DNA of 40,269 bases from positions 1 through 40,269 of the forward strand of contig CAADGT010000134.1 of NCBI GenBank assembly GCA_900696595.1. The letters run 5' to 3'. The translations under genes were made by a program, and so were the position numbers. A model generated the notes under the pieces. It was not told the origin of the DNA and did no database searches. It saw nothing but the letters and a program-made list of their open reading frames with translations. This stretch comes from an uncultured Chloroflexota bacterium (GTDB lineage: Bacteria; Chloroflexota; Anaerolineae; Anaerolineales; Villigracilaceae). Below, piece after piece: positions 8,250 through 16,500 of this stretch; position 1 is the first letter of the stretch, and the number at the start of each line of letters is the position of its first letter.

Positions 8250-10019
8250 ATGCCATACGAAACCGTCTGCGGCGCAAAACTGTATTACGAAACCTTCGGC
8301 GTTAAGCGCGAAGGACAAACGCCCGTCCTGCTGATTCACGGCTCCACCCAGACGGGATACTCCTGCTGGAACAAGATCGCGCCCGAACTGGCGCGAGACT
8401 ACTTCGTCATTGTGCCGGATTGCCGCGGGCATGGGCGCTCGGAAAACCCAACGCGCTCCTACTCCTTCCGCGAACTCGCCGCCGACATGGCTGCGCTGAT
8501 CCGCGCCCTCGGATTCGAGAAGGCGCATGTCGTCGGACACAGCAACGGCGGAAACGTCGCCATCGTCATGATGATGGAACACCCCGACGCGACTCAAACC
8601 TGCGTCGCGCAGGCGGGCAACGCCTGGTTGAGCGACGCGCTGATCGAACGCGAGCGGCTCATCTTCCGCCCGGAATACATCGCCGCGCATTACCCCGAAT
8701 GGATGAAGGAAGCCGTCGCCCTGCACGAACCTTTTCACGGCGAGGGATACGCCAGCCTGCTGATGGACCTGACGCGCGAAGAACTTTTGCGCGAACCCAA
8801 CTACACGCCGCAACAACTTGCCCGCGTAAACCTGCCCGCGCTTTTTATTCAGGGCGAAAAGGACGAAGTGAACGCGCCCAGCCGCTTCGCGCAACTCATG
8901 GCGCGCGCCGCGCCGCTCTCCGAACTTTGGATTCCGAAAAATGTCGCCCACAACGTTCACGACGAGACGATGAACGACTGGCTGGAGACCGCGCGCGATT
9001 TCTTCTCGCGGCGCGGAAACGCCGAAAGCGAAGCGCTGTACCGCTTTCGCATGGCGCATTATCCCGACAAACGCGACGGGGAATTCAACGTCCGCGTGGA
9101 CGCGCGGGGAAAAATCGTCGGCGCAGTATTAACCCCGCAGCGCAGGCAGGAAGCCCTGTCCGTATTGAATCGAGCCGCGCCCGAAGATGAGATTCAAGTC
9201 CGGATCGCAGAATCAACCCCCTGGGCGATCCTCAATCGCCCCATCGAAGACCTGCGAAGCAAGCCCACGATCCACAGCGAACGGATCAGCCAGGCGCGTT
9301 TGAGCGAGACCGCGCGCGTGATCGAGCGCGTCCCCGGCTGGGCGAAGATTCGCCTTGAACACGACGGCTACATCGGCTGGGTTCACGACAATTCGCTTTT
9401 TATCTGCGACGCAAGCGCCGCCGCGCAGTATCTTTCCACATGCAACGCCGTCGCATCCGCTTCGCTGGCGGAGGCGAAAAACGAACGCGGCGCGTTGACT
9501 CAAAAAATTCCCTTCGGCGTTCGCGCGCGGCTTGAAGGCGATCAATTGATTCTGCCCGACGGGCGGCGCTGGATTGTCACCCCGTCCGGCTTTCTTGCTT
9601 TGGATAAAACCCCGCCTCCGACTCCCGAAGGCATTGCCCAGACCCTCGACCTGATTCGCCGTTTTGCCGGAGTCCCCTACCTGTGGGGCGGACGTTCCCC
9701 CTACGGCTTCGACTGCTCCGGGCTGGCGGGCGTTTTCCACGCTTTCATGGGCGTGAACATCCCGCGCGACGCCGACCAGCAATTTACATCCGGCAGGGAA
9801 GTGGATACCCCTGAACCCGGCGACCTGCTCTTCTTCGGCGAACCCGACGAAGACGGCGACGCGCACATCAGCCACGTCGCCATTTCATTGGGAGGCGACG
9901 ACTTCATCCACGCCAACGGCAGCGATTGGGGCGTTTCCTATAACAGCCTCGACCCGCAAAGCCCCATCTACCGCGCCTGGCTGGGAGAAAACTATCGCGG
10001 CGCGCGCAGGTTCGTATGA
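8250..10019 (+). CDS. Alpha/beta-hydrolase fused to SH3 and NlpC/P60 peptidase domains
   Basis: A 589-residue protein of two enzymes. Residues 1-255 are an alpha/beta-hydrolase: LLIHGSTQ oxyanion region, nucleophile Ser98 in GHSNGG, Asp205 in GEKDEV and His234 in VAHNVH. Residues about 275-450 are SH3-like, with GWAKIRLEHDGYIGWVHD typical of YkfC-type enzymes. Residues 455-589 are NlpC/P60: Cys489 in YGFDCSGL, His542 in HISHVA and a third polar site in FIHANG. NlpC/P60 enzymes of this architecture cut the gamma-D-Glu to diamino-acid bond of murein peptides. There is no signal peptide, so it probably acts in the cytoplasm on imported peptides. It starts 10 bases after the D-aminopeptidase gene and overlaps the epimerase gene. 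Both active sites look intact. Confidence 0.9.
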   Translation: MPYETVCGAKLYYETFGVKREGQTPVLLIHGSTQTGYSCWNKIAPELARDYFVIVPDCRGHGRSENPTRSYSFRELAADMAALIRALGFEKAHVVGHSNGGNVAIVMMMEHPDATQTCVAQAGNAWLSDALIERERLIFRPEYIAAHYPEWMKEAVALHEPFHGEGYASLLMDLTREELLREPNYTPQQLARVNLPALFIQGEKDEVNAPSRFAQLMARAAPLSELWIPKNVAHNVHDETMNDWLETARDFFSRRGNAESEALYRFRMAHYPDKRDGEFNVRVDARGKIVGAVLTPQRRQEALSVLNRAAPEDEIQVRIAESTPWAILNRPIEDLRSKPTIHSERISQARLSETARVIERVPGWAKIRLEHDGYIGWVHDNSLFICDASAAAQYLSTCNAVASASLAEAKNERGALTQKIPFGVRARLEGDQLILPDGRRWIVTPSGFLALDKTPPPTPEGIAQTLDLIRRFAGVPYLWGGRSPYGFDCSGLAGVFHAFMGVNIPRDADQQFTSGREVDTPEPGDLLFFGEPDEDGDAHISHVAISLGGDDFIHANGSDWGVSYNSLDPQSPIYRAWLGENYRGARRFV

Positions 10020-11029
10020 ATCTGAACGTCTCGCCGCTCACGCTCAATCTGCGCACAACCTTCCGCGTCTCTCACGGCGCAAGCGACCGGAGGGAAAACG
10101 CGCTGGTCACACTGCAACACGAAGGCTTGACCGGCTATGGCGAAGCCGCCGCCGTGTTCTACTACGGCGACACCTACGAAAGCCTGAGCGCCGCGCTGCA
10201 ATCCCTGCCGCCGTTGGGCGACGACCCCTTCGCGCTCGAAGAGATTCTCAACCGCCTGCCGCCCATGTCTCACGCCGCGCAAGCCGCCGTGGATATGGCG
10301 CTGCACGACCTGTGGGGCAAACGGCTGGGGCAACCGCTTTACCGCCTGCTTGGGTTAACGCCCGCGCCGCTCCCGCAAACCTCCTTCACCATCGGCATTG
10401 ATACGCCCGAAGCCATGTCCGCCCGCGCGCGCGAGACGCAATATCCCATCATCAAAACAAAATTGGATTCCCAAAATCCCGAAACCCAGGTCGCCGCCAT
10501 CCGCGCCGCCTCCTCCGCCGTTTTGCGGGTGGATGCGAACGCCGCCTGGACGCCCGCCCAGGCATTGGATTTAATTCCGCGCCTCGCCCCCTACGACCTG
10601 GAACTGATCGAACAACCCCTGCCTGCGGGCGACCCCGAAGCCTATCGCTGGCTCAAACATGAACTTGCCCGGCGCGATGTCCGCGTTCCAATTTACATAG
10701 ACGAAAGCCTGCAAACTTCCCGCGACGTTGCGCGTCATGCCGGGGCGGTGGACGGCGTTGTAGTCAAACTGATGAAGACCGGCGGCTTGCGCGAAGCCCT
10801 GCGCGCCATCCACACCGCCCGCGCCCACGAGATGCAAGTCATGCTCTCCTGCATGATCGAAAGTTCGCTGGGCGTGACCGCCGCCGCCCACCTCGCCCCG
10901 CTCTGCGACCAACTCGATTTGGACGGACCCCTGCTCATCGCCAACGATCCCTTCGACGGACTGCGCTACGACGGCGCGAACCTCTCCCTGCCCGACCGCC
11001 CCGGCATCGGCGCCGCGCTTCGTTTGTAA
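10016..11029 (+). CDS. L-Ala-D/L-Glu dipeptide epimerase (enolase superfamily)
   Basis: 337 residues of the muconate-lactonising subgroup of the enolase superfamily, most like YkfB/YcjG, which convert L-Ala-D-Glu released from murein into L-Ala-L-Glu so that it can be hydrolysed. Acid-base Lys in KTKLD (K-x-K) and KLMKTGG, metal ligands in RVDANAAW, IEQPL and YIDES, and the late DLDGP loop that helps define dipeptide specificity are all present. The ATG overlaps the stop of the NlpC/P60 fusion (ATGA). It is the last gene of the operon; about 40 bases later the promoter of the next operon begins, with no clear terminator between. Confidence 0.9.
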   Translation: MNLNVSPLTLNLRTTFRVSHGASDRRENALVTLQHEGLTGYGEAAAVFYYGDTYESLSAALQSLPPLGDDPFALEEILNRLPPMSHAAQAAVDMALHDLWGKRLGQPLYRLLGLTPAPLPQTSFTIGIDTPEAMSARARETQYPIIKTKLDSQNPETQVAAIRAASSAVLRVDANAAWTPAQALDLIPRLAPYDLELIEQPLPAGDPEAYRWLKHELARRDVRVPIYIDESLQTSRDVARHAGAVDGVVVKLMKTGGLREALRAIHTARAHEMQVMLSCMIESSLGVTAAAHLAPLCDQLDLDGPLLIANDPFDGLRYDGANLSLPDRPGIGAALRL

Positions 11030-11067
11030 AAGAAAGACTATACAAATCTGCGGGCAACGCCTCTCCG

Positions 11068-11095
11068 TTGACGCAATTAGATAATTAGGTATAAT
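11068..11095 (+). promoter_or_regulatory. Promoter of the second peptide-importer operon
   Basis: TTGACG (11068-11073), 16 bases, TATAAT (11090-11095): identical hexamers and spacing to 135-162. It implies a leader of about 145 bases before ATG 11248. Confidence 0.7.
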
Positions 11096-11151
11096 TCAAA
11101 TTGCTTCAACTGTTTTTTAATGAGACGCGCCTTTGATTTCTCTTGTACAAA

Positions 11152-11164
11152 AAAGGAGGTGATC
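11152..11164 (+). promoter_or_regulatory. Perfect Shine-Dalgarno without a matching gene start
   Basis: AAAGGAGGTGATC, the full anti-16S complement, lies in the leader about 84 bases before the binding-protein ATG, which has its own TTGGAGGAG. No convincing reading frame starts at the right distance. It duplicates the arrangement at 2210. Confidence 0.55.
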
Positions 11165-11247
11165 GGTAGGGGAATAAGTTTTGACGCGCGCATTTCCAAC
11201 TGTCTGTAAGTCAACCCCCTAATTTTTCTTCTTGGAGGAGAAAACCA

Positions 11248-13128
11248 ATGTTACGAAAACGATTGTTAGCATTGCTCGGCTTGCTCGTGATCGCCAGCAT
11301 GACCCTCGTAGCCTGCGGCGGAACGGACGTGCCTGCCGCGCCGTCGGTCGAGACCGTCGAAGTCATCGTGACCGAGGTGGTGGAAGTCGAACGCGAGGCG
11401 TTCACAACACCGCACCCGATCCTGAGCGACCTCAAGGTTCGCCAGGCGCTTGCCTACTGCACCAACAAATCGGATCTGCTCAAGTCAGTGTACCCGTTGA
11501 TCAGCGATGAAGCTCGCGCGGGACTGGTGATGGACACATTCATTCCCAAGAGTCACTGGGCTTACGCTGGCGACGAAAATGTCACCATTTATTCGTACGA
11601 TCCCGATAAGGGACGGGCGCTTCTCGATGAAGCCGGCTGGACCCTCGCTGAAGGCGCGGATTTCCGCACGAACGCCGATGGCGATGAACTTTCCCTGAAA
11701 TTCACCACCACGAGCGCCACCTTCCGCCAGACCTGGGCGGCAATCTGGGAACAGCAGATGGCGGAGTGCGGCATTCGCATCGTTCGTTTGCATGCCCCTG
11801 CCTCCTGGTGGTTTGGCGATACCACAGGCATTGCCCGCCGCGATTATGAACTCGGCGCGTTCGCCTGGGTGGGCCAAGCCGACCCCGGTGGTCAGACCCT
11901 GTATGCTTGTGATCAGATCCCCTTCCCGACCAACGGCTGGGAAGGTCAGAATGCCATGGGTTGGTGTAATGAAGCCGCCAGCACGAACATCAAACTGGCG
12001 AACAACACGCTCGTGCAAGATGAGCGCATTGCGGCGTATACCGTTGTCCAGCAGGAATTCACCAAGGACGTCCCGAGCATCCCGCTCTTCAACCGCACCG
12101 AAACCTTCGCGACCGCGGCTGACCTCACCGGCTTTGCTCCCACTCCGGGACAGGAATACTACAACTACAACGTTCAGGAATGGGCCCGCCCCGGACAGGA
12201 TACCATCATCCTCGGCTTTACGCAGGAACCGGCCTCCCTCTTCACGCTCGTGGAAGACGCCTTTGTGGCAAACATCGCCTACCAGATCGTTCGCCCCGCG
12301 CAGGAATGGCATCTGAACTACGAATTCACGAATTCGCCGATCACCAAGGAACTGCCCACGCTTGAAAACGGCGGGACGACCAACAACGATGTCGAAGTGT
12401 CTGAAGGCACAAAGGTTGTGGACGTCAATGGCGATGTCGTCGAACTCGCCCCTGGCGTGACAGTCAAGAATGCGGCTGGCGAAGAAGTGGAATTCACCGG
12501 CGGCACCGTCACCATGAAGCAGTTGGTCTCCAGGTTCGAGATTGCCGACGGCGTTACCTGGGAAGACGGCACGCCGGTCTCCAGCGCCGACCTTGAATTG
12601 GGTTATAAGATCGCCTGCGATCCCGAATCCGGCGCGACCTCCTTCATCACCTGCGATAAGACCGCCAATGTCGAATTCCTCACCGATGCGGTTGGTTACA
12701 TCCAGACCTGGGTCCCCGGCGTTCAAGACCCGCTATACTTCGTCCCTGTTTGGCCGATCTACCCCAATCATCAGTTGGGCGATGTCCCCGCGGCTGAATG
12801 GGCGACCAACCCGTTGGTGGCTGAGACGCCTCTCTCCTATGGTCCTTACAAGCTCGTGGAATGGGTCAAGGGCGAAAAGATGGTCTTTGCTGCGAATGAG
12901 CACTGGGTCGGCGGCGCTCCTGCCACCCCGAACTTTGTAATTCAGTTCGTCACCCCCGAGAGCGCTGAAAGCTTGTTGCTCGGCGGCGAGGTGGACATCC
13001 TGGCTTCCGAGTCGTTGGCTGGCCTCACCCAAGCGTTGGTGGATGCCGAAGCGGCCGGCGCGATCAAGACCTACACCGAAGCAGGCGGCACCTGGGAACA
13101 CATCGATATCCAGCTGTTTATTCGATAG
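11248..13128 (+). CDS. Circularly permuted ABC transporter substrate-binding lipoprotein (SBP_bac_5)
   Basis: 626 residues; start fixed by TTGGAGGAG and a lipoprotein signal peptide (lipobox TLVAC, Cys23) followed by an acidic spacer. Domain order is swapped. Residues about 56-313 are the canonical C-terminal half: LKVRQALAYC, YDPDKGRALLDEAGW, AECGIRI, VPSIPLFNR. Residues about 316-626 are the canonical N-terminal half: ILGFTQEPASLF, LPTLENG, VTWEDGTPVSSAD, SYGPYKLVEWVKGEK, LLLGGEVDI, ending EHIDIQLFIR. In ordinary relatives (for example the protein at 17850) these blocks occur in the opposite order, and the new termini lie exactly between the two lobes. The frame is uninterrupted across the internal junction (QEWARPGQDTIILG). 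It heads a complete importer operon, so it is likely expressed and functional; ligand unknown. Confidence 0.9.
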   Translation: MLRKRLLALLGLLVIASMTLVACGGTDVPAAPSVETVEVIVTEVVEVEREAFTTPHPILSDLKVRQALAYCTNKSDLLKSVYPLISDEARAGLVMDTFIPKSHWAYAGDENVTIYSYDPDKGRALLDEAGWTLAEGADFRTNADGDELSLKFTTTSATFRQTWAAIWEQQMAECGIRIVRLHAPASWWFGDTTGIARRDYELGAFAWVGQADPGGQTLYACDQIPFPTNGWEGQNAMGWCNEAASTNIKLANNTLVQDERIAAYTVVQQEFTKDVPSIPLFNRTETFATAADLTGFAPTPGQEYYNYNVQEWARPGQDTIILGFTQEPASLFTLVEDAFVANIAYQIVRPAQEWHLNYEFTNSPITKELPTLENGGTTNNDVEVSEGTKVVDVNGDVVELAPGVTVKNAAGEEVEFTGGTVTMKQLVSRFEIADGVTWEDGTPVSSADLELGYKIACDPESGATSFITCDKTANVEFLTDAVGYIQTWVPGVQDPLYFVPVWPIYPNHQLGDVPAAEWATNPLVAETPLSYGPYKLVEWVKGEKMVFAANEHWVGGAPATPNFVIQFVTPESAESLLLGGEVDILASESLAGLTQALVDAEAAGAIKTYTEAGGTWEHIDIQLFIR

Positions 13129-13157
13129 ACTCACAGCGCGCGTCTGCCAGTAGTATA

Positions 13158-13189
13158 GATAGGTGTGCCTCGAAAGAGGCGCACCTATC
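13158..13189 (+). other. Intercistronic hairpin with GAAA tetraloop
   Basis: GATAGGTGTGCCTC, loop GAAA, GAGGCGCACCTATC: a 14-bp stem with one G-T wobble capped by a GNRA tetraloop and not followed by Ts. It occupies the same position (binding-protein gene to DppB-type gene) as the hairpin at 4371, so a role in mRNA stability or stoichiometry is likely. Confidence 0.75.
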
Positions 13190-13206
13190 CTGCTTGCGAG
13201 GGATCA

Positions 13207-14406
13207 ATGACCGTATTTTATATCAGGCGTCTTTTTCAAATGGCTTTGGTATTGCTGATTTCAGCAATTGCCACTTACACGCTTCTCAACTTTGCGCCGG
13301 GGGGACCGCTCGCGGGATTAAGGCAGATACAGCAAACTGGCCGCTTCCAAATCACAGAAGACGATATTGCCCGCATCCGGGCATATTTTGAGTTGGACTT
13401 ATACCTCCCTTATCGTTTTATGCGCTGGTTCGTCGGCTGGCCCACGGGCCCGGTTGAGATCGGCGGCAGAGAATATTTTTCGGATGTGGTGGTGGGGTGC
13501 CGCAAGCCGGTTGAAACTGAAGTTCTTAACGACGACGGCGAGTATGAAATTCAAGTCACCGGCTGCAATGAACTGGTCTACATGAAAGACCTGACAGGGC
13601 GGCGCGTGAGCCGCGGCATCATCCGGGGCGATTTTGGCTTGTCGTGGCGTTTATTGCGCGATCGCCCGGTCTCGGAATTGATCATCAGCCGCCTGCCCAA
13701 GACCATTCAATTGATCGGCTTGTCAACCCTGTTGTCCCTGTTCATTGGGATCCCGCTTGGCATCTATTCCGCAGTCAAACAATATTCGCGATTTGATTAT
13801 ATATTTACATCGCTTGCATTCATGGGATCAGCCATGCCGACCTTTTTCTTTGGCATTGTGATGATCCTGTTGTTCTCCCTCATCCCCAAGGAAGCCGGCT
13901 GGCTTTATGTGCCTGCCGGGTTGTCGGAGTCAGTGCGCGGTTACACCATTCCTTTGCTTGGAGAGGTGGCTGCGGGATCCGTCAAGGACAGGATCCTGCA
14001 TCTCATCCTGCCTGTGGCGGTGCTTACGATTGTCAACATTTCGTATTACAGCCGTTTTGTGCGCGGCAGCATGTTGGAAGTGATGCGGCAGGATTATATC
14101 CGGACTGCGCGCGCCAAAGGACTTTTGGAAAGGGTGGTGATCATGAAACATGCTCTGCGAAACGCCCTTATACCGTTCATCACCATCGTGGTCTTCACCC
14201 TGCCCGGCCTGTTTAGCGGCGCGATCATTACCGAGAGCATCTTCGCATGGCCCGGCATGGGGCGGCTCTACCTTCTGGCGCTTGGCGATTACGACTACCC
14301 TGTAGCCATGGCGATCTTCTTTATCATTGCCGTGCTGACGGTCATAGCCACACTATTGCGGGATGTTCTATACACGATTGTAGATCCGCGCATTCGTTTA
14401 TCCTGA
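13207..14406 (+). CDS. Peptide ABC transporter permease (DppB/OppB type) with extended periplasmic-side loop
   Basis: 399 residues, about 60 longer than E. coli DppB. ATG 13207 is chosen because it follows GCGAGGGA and begins with the family motif FYIRRLFQMALVLL; in-frame upstream starts fall inside the hairpin. After helix 1 the extracytoplasmic loop is expanded (residues about 75-140) and holds two cysteines (Cys98, Cys120) that could form a disulfide. The EAA loop is RQDYIRTARAKGLLERV and the C-terminus is IVDPRIRLS. It partners the DppC-type gene 15 bases downstream and presumably docks the permuted binding protein encoded upstream. Confidence 0.92.
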   Translation: MTVFYIRRLFQMALVLLISAIATYTLLNFAPGGPLAGLRQIQQTGRFQITEDDIARIRAYFELDLYLPYRFMRWFVGWPTGPVEIGGREYFSDVVVGCRKPVETEVLNDDGEYEIQVTGCNELVYMKDLTGRRVSRGIIRGDFGLSWRLLRDRPVSELIISRLPKTIQLIGLSTLLSLFIGIPLGIYSAVKQYSRFDYIFTSLAFMGSAMPTFFFGIVMILLFSLIPKEAGWLYVPAGLSESVRGYTIPLLGEVAAGSVKDRILHLILPVAVLTIVNISYYSRFVRGSMLEVMRQDYIRTARAKGLLERVVIMKHALRNALIPFITIVVFTLPGLFSGAIITESIFAWPGMGRLYLLALGDYDYPVAMAIFFIIAVLTVIATLLRDVLYTIVDPRIRLS

Positions 14407-14421
14407 TGAGATTGGAGCCCC

Positions 14422-15420
14422 ATGACTGCTGATTCCCAGGTCGCCACATTGTCTGCCGAAGCGATAACCATCGAGGAACGCACTCCGTTCCAGATCGTAT
14501 TAAATCGTTTCAAACGCCACCGTTTGGCGATGGTCGCTTCGATCGTCATGCTGGCAATATTCGGCATTACGATTTTTGCCCCTGTGATTGCCCCCTTCAA
14601 GATACAGGAATTATCGGTGAACAAATATTTTGCGCCCTGGGGAACCGTTGACGAAGAAACCGGGCGCACCCATTATATGGGAACGGACAACATTGGCAGG
14701 GATTATTTCTCTCGTCTGATTTATGCCGGGCGCATTTCGTTGACGGTCGCCATTCTCTCCGTGATCATTGCCGAGACGATAGGGATCACCGTTGGGGCGA
14801 TCTCCGGGTTTTTCGGCGGCTGGGTTGACGCCGTTCTGATGCGGTTTGTGGAATTCATGCTGACCATCCCGACCCTGCCGCTGTTGTTGATCATTTCATC
14901 CATGCTTTTGCGCAACGACGAATTGATCAACATACCCGACCCGATTCTACAGTTTATGGGCAACATCCTGCTATTAAGCCCACGGGATTCCCGAAACGCG
15001 GTTCTGATCGTCTTGGTGCTGGCGGGGTTTGGCTGGTTGAGCGCCGCGCAACTTATGCGCGGAACGGTGCTTTCCCTGCGCGAGCAAACCTTCGTCGAGG
15101 CATCGCGTTCGCTCGGCGCGTCGAATTTCCGAATCATCATGCGCGATATGATCCCCAACGCCATGGCGCCCATCATCGTGGACGCTTCGCTCGGGCTGGC
15201 TGGTTACATCGTAGGCGAAGCCGCCCTTGCCTTTCTGGGTTTCGGAATTCAAGACCCTGTTCCAACCTGGGGCAATATGCTGTCTGCCTCGCAACAGTTC
15301 ATGCTCGACCGCCCCTGGCTGCCTCTTGTGCCGGGTTTGCCAATTTTTATCTGTTCGCTCGCTTTCAATTACATCGGCGACGGTTTGCGCGACGCGCTTG
15401 ATCCCCGGCTTAAGTTATAA
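14422..15420 (+). CDS. Peptide ABC transporter permease (DppC/OppC type)
   Basis: 332-residue membrane subunit. An N-terminal cytoplasmic stretch leads into helix 1 (AMVASIVMLAIFGITIFAP). HYMGTDNIGRDYFSRLIYAGRIS is the conserved DppC segment before helix 2, and the EAA-type loop is EASRSLGASNFRI. The C-terminus ends GDGLRDALDPRLKL. The ATG is preceded by GATTGGAG. The following ATPase gene starts about 20 bases after its stop. Confidence 0.93.
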   Translation: MTADSQVATLSAEAITIEERTPFQIVLNRFKRHRLAMVASIVMLAIFGITIFAPVIAPFKIQELSVNKYFAPWGTVDEETGRTHYMGTDNIGRDYFSRLIYAGRISLTVAILSVIIAETIGITVGAISGFFGGWVDAVLMRFVEFMLTIPTLPLLLIISSMLLRNDELINIPDPILQFMGNILLLSPRDSRNAVLIVLVLAGFGWLSAAQLMRGTVLSLREQTFVEASRSLGASNFRIIMRDMIPNAMAPIIVDASLGLAGYIVGEAALAFLGFGIQDPVPTWGNMLSASQQFMLDRPWLPLVPGLPIFICSLAFNYIGDGLRDALDPRLKL

Positions 15421-15440
15421 TCCCGAACTTGGAGACTCCC

Positions 15441-16481
15441 TTGGCAGACACTATGGACACCCAAAAACCCCTTCTGGAAGTCAAAAACCTCAAGACCTAC
15501 TTCTATACCGAAGACGGAGTCGTTCATGCCGTGGACGGCGTGGACTTCGAGATATATCCCGGCGAAGTGCTTGGCATCGTGGGCGAATCGGGATGCGGCA
15601 AAAGCGTCACCTCGCTTTCCATCATGCGCCTGATCGGCATCCCAGGCAAAATCGTCGAAGGCGAAATCCTATTTGATGGAAAAAACCTGGTAAAGGCATC
15701 CGAAGAGGAAATGATGCAGGTGCGCGGCAACCGCATCTCCATGATCTTCCAACAGCCGCAATCCGCGCTCAACCCCGTCTTCCGCGCCGGCGACCAGATC
15801 TCCGAAGTGTTGAACATCCACCAGGATTTCGGCAAGGAAAAAGGACGCGAACGCGCCGTGGAACTGCTCAAGCTGGTCGGCATCCCCGAACCAGAGCGCC
15901 GCGCCGACTCCTTCCCGCACGAACTTTCCGGCGGCATGGCTCAGCGCGTGATGATCGCCATGGCGCTGGCCTGCGTCCCCGACCTGCTGATCGCCGACGA
16001 ACCCACCACCGCGCTGGATGTGACCATCCAGGCGCAGATCCTCGACCTGATGCGCGACATGAAACAACAGCTCGGCTCCGCGCTCATGCTCATCACCCAC
16101 GACCTCGGCGTCATCGCCGAAATGGCAAACCGCGTCGTGGTGATGTATGCCGGGGAAATCGTCGAACAATCCCCCGTCGTCTCCCTCTTCGACAAACCGC
16201 TTCATCCCTATACCCAGGGCTTGATCGGCTCCATCCCGGTCCTCGGCGAAATCCGCGACCGGTTGGATGTCATCCCCGGCTCCGTCCCCAACCTGATTGA
16301 CCTGCCGCAGGGATGCCGTTTCGCCCCGCGATGCCGCGCGCGCGTCGAACATAACCTCGCAATTTGCACCGACCGGCATCCTTCCCTGATCGATATCGCG
16401 GAGGGACATAAGATCCGTTGCTGGCTGTACCAGGACGCCCCCGGACATGTCGCCCCATTGAAATCCGGAAAGGAATCTTAA
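15441..16481 (+). CDS. Peptide ABC transporter ATP-binding protein (DppD/OppD type)
   Basis: About 346 residues. Walker [12 protein letters not shown]-loop [13 protein letters not shown], signature [10 protein letters not shown], Walker [15 protein letters not shown] and H-loop ITHDLG are present, with the C-terminal cysteine extension ([12 protein letters not shown]) of the subfamily. The start is uncertain: TTG 15441 has GGAG six bases upstream and is preferred; ATG 15453 and TTG 15429 are in-frame alternatives. It forms an ATPase pair with the gene at 16501. Confidence 0.92.
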   Translation: MADTMDTQKPLLEVKNLKTYFYTEDGVVHAVDGVDFEIYPGEVLGIVGESGCGKSVTSLSIMRLIGIPGKIVEGEILFDGKNLVKASEEEMMQVRGNRISMIFQQPQSALNPVFRAGDQISEVLNIHQDFGKEKGRERAVELLKLVGIPEPERRADSFPHELSGGMAQRVMIAMALACVPDLLIADEPTTALDVTIQAQILDLMRDMKQQLGSALMLITHDLGVIAEMANRVVVMYAGEIVEQSPVVSLFDKPLHPYTQGLIGSIPVLGEIRDRLDVIPGSVPNLIDLPQGCRFAPRCRARVEHNLAICTDRHPSLIDIAEGHKIRCWLYQDAPGHVAPLKSGKES

Positions 16482-16500
16482 ATTCAAGACGGTATTTATC

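Noticed and set aside
11485-12726. Long minus-strand open frame (413 codons) opposite the permuted binding protein
   Set aside because: It lies wholly antisense to a gene with a clear signal peptide, ribosome-binding site and family motifs; such long shadows are common in GC-rich DNA. The translation shows no family motif.
11248-13128. Explanation of the swapped domains as a pseudogene, frameshift or two fused partial genes
   Set aside because: A single uninterrupted frame with one signal peptide covers each half exactly once, with clean boundaries and intact motifs. A misassembly remains possible and is listed as a refuting test.
13165-13206. Earlier start for the DppB-type gene
   Set aside because: It begins within the 14-bp hairpin and adds residues absent from the family.
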